From JBCCVH01 sp942492555 (GTDB taxonomy: Bacteria > Bacteroidota > Bacteroidia > Cytophagales > Amoebophilaceae), in the NCBI GenBank assembly GCA_942492555.1, contig CALOEX010000004.1, positions 1 through 64,000 of the forward strand: 64,000 bases of DNA, written 5' to 3'. How positions within the stretch are numbered: position 1 is the first letter of the stretch; the number at the start of each line of letters is the position of its first letter. Of this stretch, positions 60,439 to 64,000 are shown piece after piece. A program made the position numbers and the translations under genes. The notes under the pieces were generated by a model, which ran no database searches, was not told the origin of the DNA, and saw nothing but the letters and a program-made list of their open reading frames with translations.

Positions 60439-63402
60439 ATGTTTAAATATTGCAATAAAAAAAGTTTTAAAAACTTTGCATTCCTACTTTCGCTTATTCT
60501 TTTTATTACTTTCAATAACATGGCTATTATTGAAGCAAAAGATAGTAACCAAAACGAAATCACAGAACTAAAGATCTTAAAGGAAAGAGCTAAAAAGATA
60601 GTAGACGACATAAAACACTTCTTAATCAAGTCACAAAATAGTATAGAAGAAGAAACAAAAAACAACCTTGAAGCAATTCAAAAAGCACTTGAAGTCGCAA
60701 TAAAGGACCAGAACATAACACCGAAAAAACTCAAAGCGATACTGCAAAGAGCTTCGGATGTAAGAATCCAAGCTATCGCAGACTACGTAAAAATATACAC
60801 TTTACTCCCTTATATGAGTGAAGAGACATATCAAGATCAAAATAATAAAACAAAGTTGCAAGAAATACTGCAAGAACTAGCCGTTGCTATTGGTACAGGC
60901 GATGAAGCATTGTTGAGCGCAGTAAAAAAAGATATTTCCAAAATTTATCAAGAAAATTTAGAAGCTCGAAAAAAAAGCATTTTAATAGAAACAGTACATG
61001 ATTATATAAACACAATAGACCGGTTCTTAAGCCAAGAAGGGATAGATGAGGCTCAAAAAACAACATTGCAAGAAGCAAAAAAAGCATTACAAAATAGCAA
61101 AGAAGCTACACAAAGTGTACAAGAAGAAGAGGTAGAAGAGGCCTTCTTAGTTATGCAAAAAGGATTCGCAAATGAGTTATTAAAAGAAATGGATAAAATC
61201 ATTTTATCTGAATCTGATCAAGTAATACTCAAAGAAATAAAAGAATCCTTAACAGCAGCAATAAAAATACAAAAACCCTCTTGGTTTTATTCTACCCCCC
61301 TCCCGGTATCCCCATCAGGTTTAGCAAATCTAAACAAAAAAGCTATTGCAGCATGTTCTGACTTTTACAATAATCAAACAACACAAGAAAAAAATCCAAA
61401 ACGTGCAATAATGGAAAAAATATTTCCGAGGGACTCCAATAAAATGCCTTCTGAATTAGCAAAATTAGAACGTTGTTATAAAAAGATCGATCATATCAAA
61501 GAACTTACATTGCTAGCTGTAGAAAATAGCGTTGATGATGCTTTAGAGTCTATACATAATATTGAATACTATAGCTATATTTCTGATACAATACAAAAAA
61601 AGATAGAAAGTACCAAGCAAGGAATCTTAAATTCTTGGTATATCTTTGAATCAAACCAGACTTTAAAAAAATCAAGAAACAATCTAGAAAAAAAAGTAAA
61701 AGAAACGAATGAAGCATATGTAGCAATCGTCCTGATGATAGCTGACGAGGTAGCAAACCAAGCACAAACTGATTCAAAAAATAATACAAAACTACAAATA
61801 GCAGGGGAAAAAATAACATCTATTTTAAACCAACTTGAAAAACTAACTGATAAGAAACTCTTAAATCAGCTCTTAAATAGAATAGATGAGGCTTATGTAC
61901 GTATTTTATCTTGCCATATTGCAAAAGAAGAAACAACTTCAGCAGACCTAGAACTTTTCCAAACAGAATTGTGTACCGTGAAAAAAAGGATAGAAGCAAA
62001 AAAACAAAACATGTCTTACACAGATGAATCATACCGTGATCAATTGCCATATATTGAAGATGTAAAGGCACAAAGAGAGATTACGGAGGCAGATGAAATA
62101 ATTCTAAACATGAAGGAAATAAATAGTAGGAAATATAGCAAAGAAACAACGTACGAAAAATTGTACTTAAAACAGCTAATAAGAGCTATCAATAAATGCT
62201 TTTCTGAACAAACAGCACATAATCTCTCAAACCTTAGCAAGGTAAAGGCAAAAATGCTAGTAGTCCTTAATAAAAAACGCTTAGAAGAAGCTAAGAGTAT
62301 CATTGAAACACTAAAAAAACATCCACAAAAAAAATATAAACTTTCGATGACACTATCTCTCCTAGAATCTAAAACAGAAGAGTATAAAGAATCCGTACAA
62401 CAAAAACAATCTCAAGAGGTATCCTCCTCAAAAATATTTGACATAAAGAAGACATGGAAAAATAGGGCGATTACTTATTCTTCTCCAGAATCAGAAGAAT
62501 CACAGCTCTTAAAAGAGATCAATGAACTAGTAAAAGATCTATATCGCTCGTTGCATAAAAATGACTTTGAGATCACCATACTAGAAAAAGCAATCAAGAA
62601 GATGCAAAAAAATAGTGCTGAGAAACTCATAATCCGTAAGATTGAATTTTTGATCGAAACTATAAAATATATGCCAAACACTGCTAACTTTAAAACTGTG
62701 CAAAATCAACTTAAAGAAGAACTAGCTAGCTACAAAAAAGATAAAACTCCCCAAGCATACCAATCCATGGTTAAGCAATTGCAAAATACAGAAAAAACAT
62801 TGTTTAAGTTCCAACAACCACAAAAAAAATTCGTAAATCCAGCAAATTTGTCCCCATTACAGAAGGAATGGGGTACATTGGAAGGCTCTTATCTAAAAAA
62901 TCCCACGTCAGAAAACCAAACTAAATTACAACAAACATTAGACGAAATAAATAAAATCAAGCTCGAATCATACAAATTAAAGTGGATAATGAATCAGCCT
63001 TTTAATTCTGGGTCCCAAAGTGCTTCTATGTTAGAACAAAATCCCCAAGCAGAAAAAAACAAAAAACCAGCAAAACCCACAATCCAAAAATTCCTCAAAA
63101 TAGTAGAGCCAAGTCCTATGCATAAACAACATCCCATGTCAGAAAAAAACATAGAAATAGCAGAACCCACAACCCAAAAATTCCCCAAAATAGTAGAACC
63201 AAGTTCTGTGCATAAACAACATCCCATGTCAGAAAAAGATATAGTAACAGTAGAACCCACAACTCAGCTAGAAAAAGACACAGTACAAAAAACAAATAAT
63301 GCTATTTTTGATATGGATAACCCAATGTGGATTCTTATGTTGCTATTAGGTTTCCTAAACTTGATAGTTTGGAGTCTTTACCTTTTCCGTAGGAGAAAAT
63401 AA
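60439..63402 (+). CDS. large exported coiled-coil protein with C-terminal membrane anchor
   Basis: 987 residues, function unknown. The start MFKYCNKKSFKNFAFLLSLI leads a signal peptide ending near MAIIEAKD. Residues about 35-850 are almost entirely charged helix/coiled coil (for example ILKERAKKIVDDIKHFLIKS). Two tandem 30-residue repeats, QKFLKIVEPSPMHKQHPMSE... and QKFPKIVEPSSVHKQHPMSE... (DNA about 63088-63267), precede a final membrane helix NPMWILMLLLGFLNLIVW and a basic tail FRRRK. The plan suggests a long fibre or spacer held at the cell surface. It follows the photolyase on the same strand with a 142-bp gap. Confidence 0.7.
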   Translation: MFKYCNKKSFKNFAFLLSLILFITFNNMAIIEAKDSNQNEITELKILKERAKKIVDDIKHFLIKSQNSIEEETKNNLEAIQKALEVAIKDQNITPKKLKAILQRASDVRIQAIADYVKIYTLLPYMSEETYQDQNNKTKLQEILQELAVAIGTGDEALLSAVKKDISKIYQENLEARKKSILIETVHDYINTIDRFLSQEGIDEAQKTTLQEAKKALQNSKEATQSVQEEEVEEAFLVMQKGFANELLKEMDKIILSESDQVILKEIKESLTAAIKIQKPSWFYSTPLPVSPSGLANLNKKAIAACSDFYNNQTTQEKNPKRAIMEKIFPRDSNKMPSELAKLERCYKKIDHIKELTLLAVENSVDDALESIHNIEYYSYISDTIQKKIESTKQGILNSWYIFESNQTLKKSRNNLEKKVKETNEAYVAIVLMIADEVANQAQTDSKNNTKLQIAGEKITSILNQLEKLTDKKLLNQLLNRIDEAYVRILSCHIAKEETTSADLELFQTELCTVKKRIEAKKQNMSYTDESYRDQLPYIEDVKAQREITEADEIILNMKEINSRKYSKETTYEKLYLKQLIRAINKCFSEQTAHNLSNLSKVKAKMLVVLNKKRLEEAKSIIETLKKHPQKKYKLSMTLSLLESKTEEYKESVQQKQSQEVSSSKIFDIKKTWKNRAITYSSPESEESQLLKEINELVKDLYRSLHKNDFEITILEKAIKKMQKNSAEKLIIRKIEFLIETIKYMPNTANFKTVQNQLKEELASYKKDKTPQAYQSMVKQLQNTEKTLFKFQQPQKKFVNPANLSPLQKEWGTLEGSYLKNPTSENQTKLQQTLDEINKIKLESYKLKWIMNQPFNSGSQSASMLEQNPQAEKNKKPAKPTIQKFLKIVEPSPMHKQHPMSEKNIEIAEPTTQKFPKIVEPSSVHKQHPMSEKDIVTVEPTTQLEKDTVQKTNNAIFDMDNPMWILMLLLGFLNLIVWSLYLFRRRK
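63088..63267 (+). repeat. two tandem 90-bp coding repeats
   Basis: The C-terminal part of the 987-residue protein carries two 30-codon repeats sharing KIVEPS..HKQHPMSEK....EPTT. Both lie directly before the membrane anchor, where surface proteins often have a variable stalk. Confidence 0.75.
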
Positions 63403-63681
63403 AGCAAAAACATCCCAAAAGGCAAATGCTACATTGGTGTCACAAAAAAATTTCCATTGGTTTATACATCTCTCTTGATCTGTGAGACTAGAAACTTAAT
63501 ATGCAAGCACAAAAGTGATTATAAAAAACACCTACATGAACCCATGAGAGGAGTTACAAACGTAAAAAATTATAATTAAAAACACTCCCAAACCTTACTA
63601 TGCCCATTCCAATAAAAAAAGCAATAAAATAGCATGACTTATCTTTTGAAAATATAGGAATACTTGGTATATTTGTGCCAT

Positions 63682-63753
63682 GGCCTGTTCGTCTAGGGGT
63701 TAGGATATCAGGTTTTCATCCTGAAGACAGGGGTTCGATTCCCCTACGGGCTA
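63682..63753 (+). tRNA. tRNA-Glu (UUC)
   Basis: Acceptor GGCCTGT pairs with ACGGGCT using two G-U pairs. The anticodon loop holds TTC, with GTTCGATTC T-loop. CCA is not encoded. Confidence 0.93.
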
Positions 63754-63767
63754 CTTTAAAAAATTTT

Positions 63768-63841
63768 CGGGATGTGGCGCAGTCCGGTAGCGCACTCGTC
63801 TGGGGGGCGAGAGGTCGTAGGTTCAAGTCCTGCCATCCCGA
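63768..63841 (+). tRNA. tRNA-Pro (GGG)
   Basis: Acceptor CGGGATG pairs with CATCCCG, discriminator A. Anticodon stem CTCGT/GCGAG encloses CTGGGGG with anticodon GGG. It lies 14 bp after tRNA-Glu. Confidence 0.93.
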
Positions 63842-63944
63842 CGACTAATGTAGCGCGTGAACAGCGTATAGAAGTTACGTTTTATAGCATGTATTTGCAT
63901 TGGTATAGTGTCGTTTTTTCATATCATATCATATCATTTTTTTT

Positions 63945-64000
63945 GTGGGACATTTTACTTTTTACAAACAGCTCGATCTTAGTGCTATTGCCGAAGATAT
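63945..64000 (+). CDS. start of an unidentified ORF running off the window
   Basis: A GTG at 63945 opens a frame (VGHFTFYKQLDLSAIAED) that continues to the window end. It is preceded by a TCATA pentamer run at about 63919-63937. Too short to classify; the start codon is uncertain. Confidence 0.3.
   Translation, partial: MGHFTFYKQLDLSAIAED

Noticed and set aside
63919..63937. TCATA pentamer run as a phase-variation switch
   Set aside because: Only three to four units, and the downstream ORF start is unknown, so its effect cannot be judged from this window.

Overview
The window is AT-rich and looks like a chromosome segment of a reduced, host-associated Bacteroidota bacterium, most like the Amoebophilaceae (Amoebophilus/Cardinium group of amoeba and arthropod symbionts). 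The signs are a DUF3276 (PUR-alpha-like) gene, a manganese/iron permease fused to a DtxR-type domain, candidate promoters of the TTTG / TAnnTTTG type, no clear Shine-Dalgarno sequences, and many exported proteins built from eukaryote-like repeats (kinesin-light-chain TPRs, NACHT plus WD40). The lineage is inferred; no 16S gene is present.

Layout. 1-1.7 kb: scar of a small membrane-protein gene, a frameshifted IS605-type tnpB with its right-end hairpins, and a C-terminal scrap of an AbiEii-like nucleotidyltransferase. 1.8-5.0 kb: ffh and lepA. 4.9-16.4 kb: a tandem, partly decayed segmental triplication. Its unit is lepA tail, TPR gene (reverse strand), exported GTPase gene, and small membrane protein gene. 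Two large TPR genes survive (25 and 16 repeats), and only the third copy keeps an intact GTPase/membrane-protein pair. 16.5-26 kb: a membrane / degenerate histidine-kinase / ppGpp-hydrolase fusion, a polytopic membrane protein, uvrB, a repeat-rich gap, a proline/lysine-rich membrane protein, an Xaa-Pro aminopeptidase and pyrH. 26.6-31.1 kb: an exported/membrane ORFan, ychF, a DUF3276 gene and the metal permease. 31.4-36.8 kb: a 1804-residue NACHT/pentapeptide/WD40 protein with an N-terminal signal peptide, the most striking gene here. 37-44.7 kb: ORFans, a Bcp peroxiredoxin, a DUF805 protein, a membrane-spanning MutS-like ATPase, glyS and a repeat-bearing surface-type protein. 45.1-58.8 kb: hslV, tRNA-Tyr/Gly/Thr, tuf, tRNA-Trp, secE, nusG, rplKAJL and rpoBC, the classical translation/transcription cluster. 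58.9-63.4 kb: a photolyase and a 987-residue coiled-coil protein with a C-terminal anchor. The end holds tRNA-Glu, tRNA-Pro and the start of an unidentified ORF.

The window is a conserved informational backbone interrupted by fast-evolving exported genes that duplicate, lose internal repeats and leave scars. Three things stand out: the exported STAND-type NTPase, the microhomology-bounded triplication, and the ppGpp hydrolase on a degenerate kinase scaffold.
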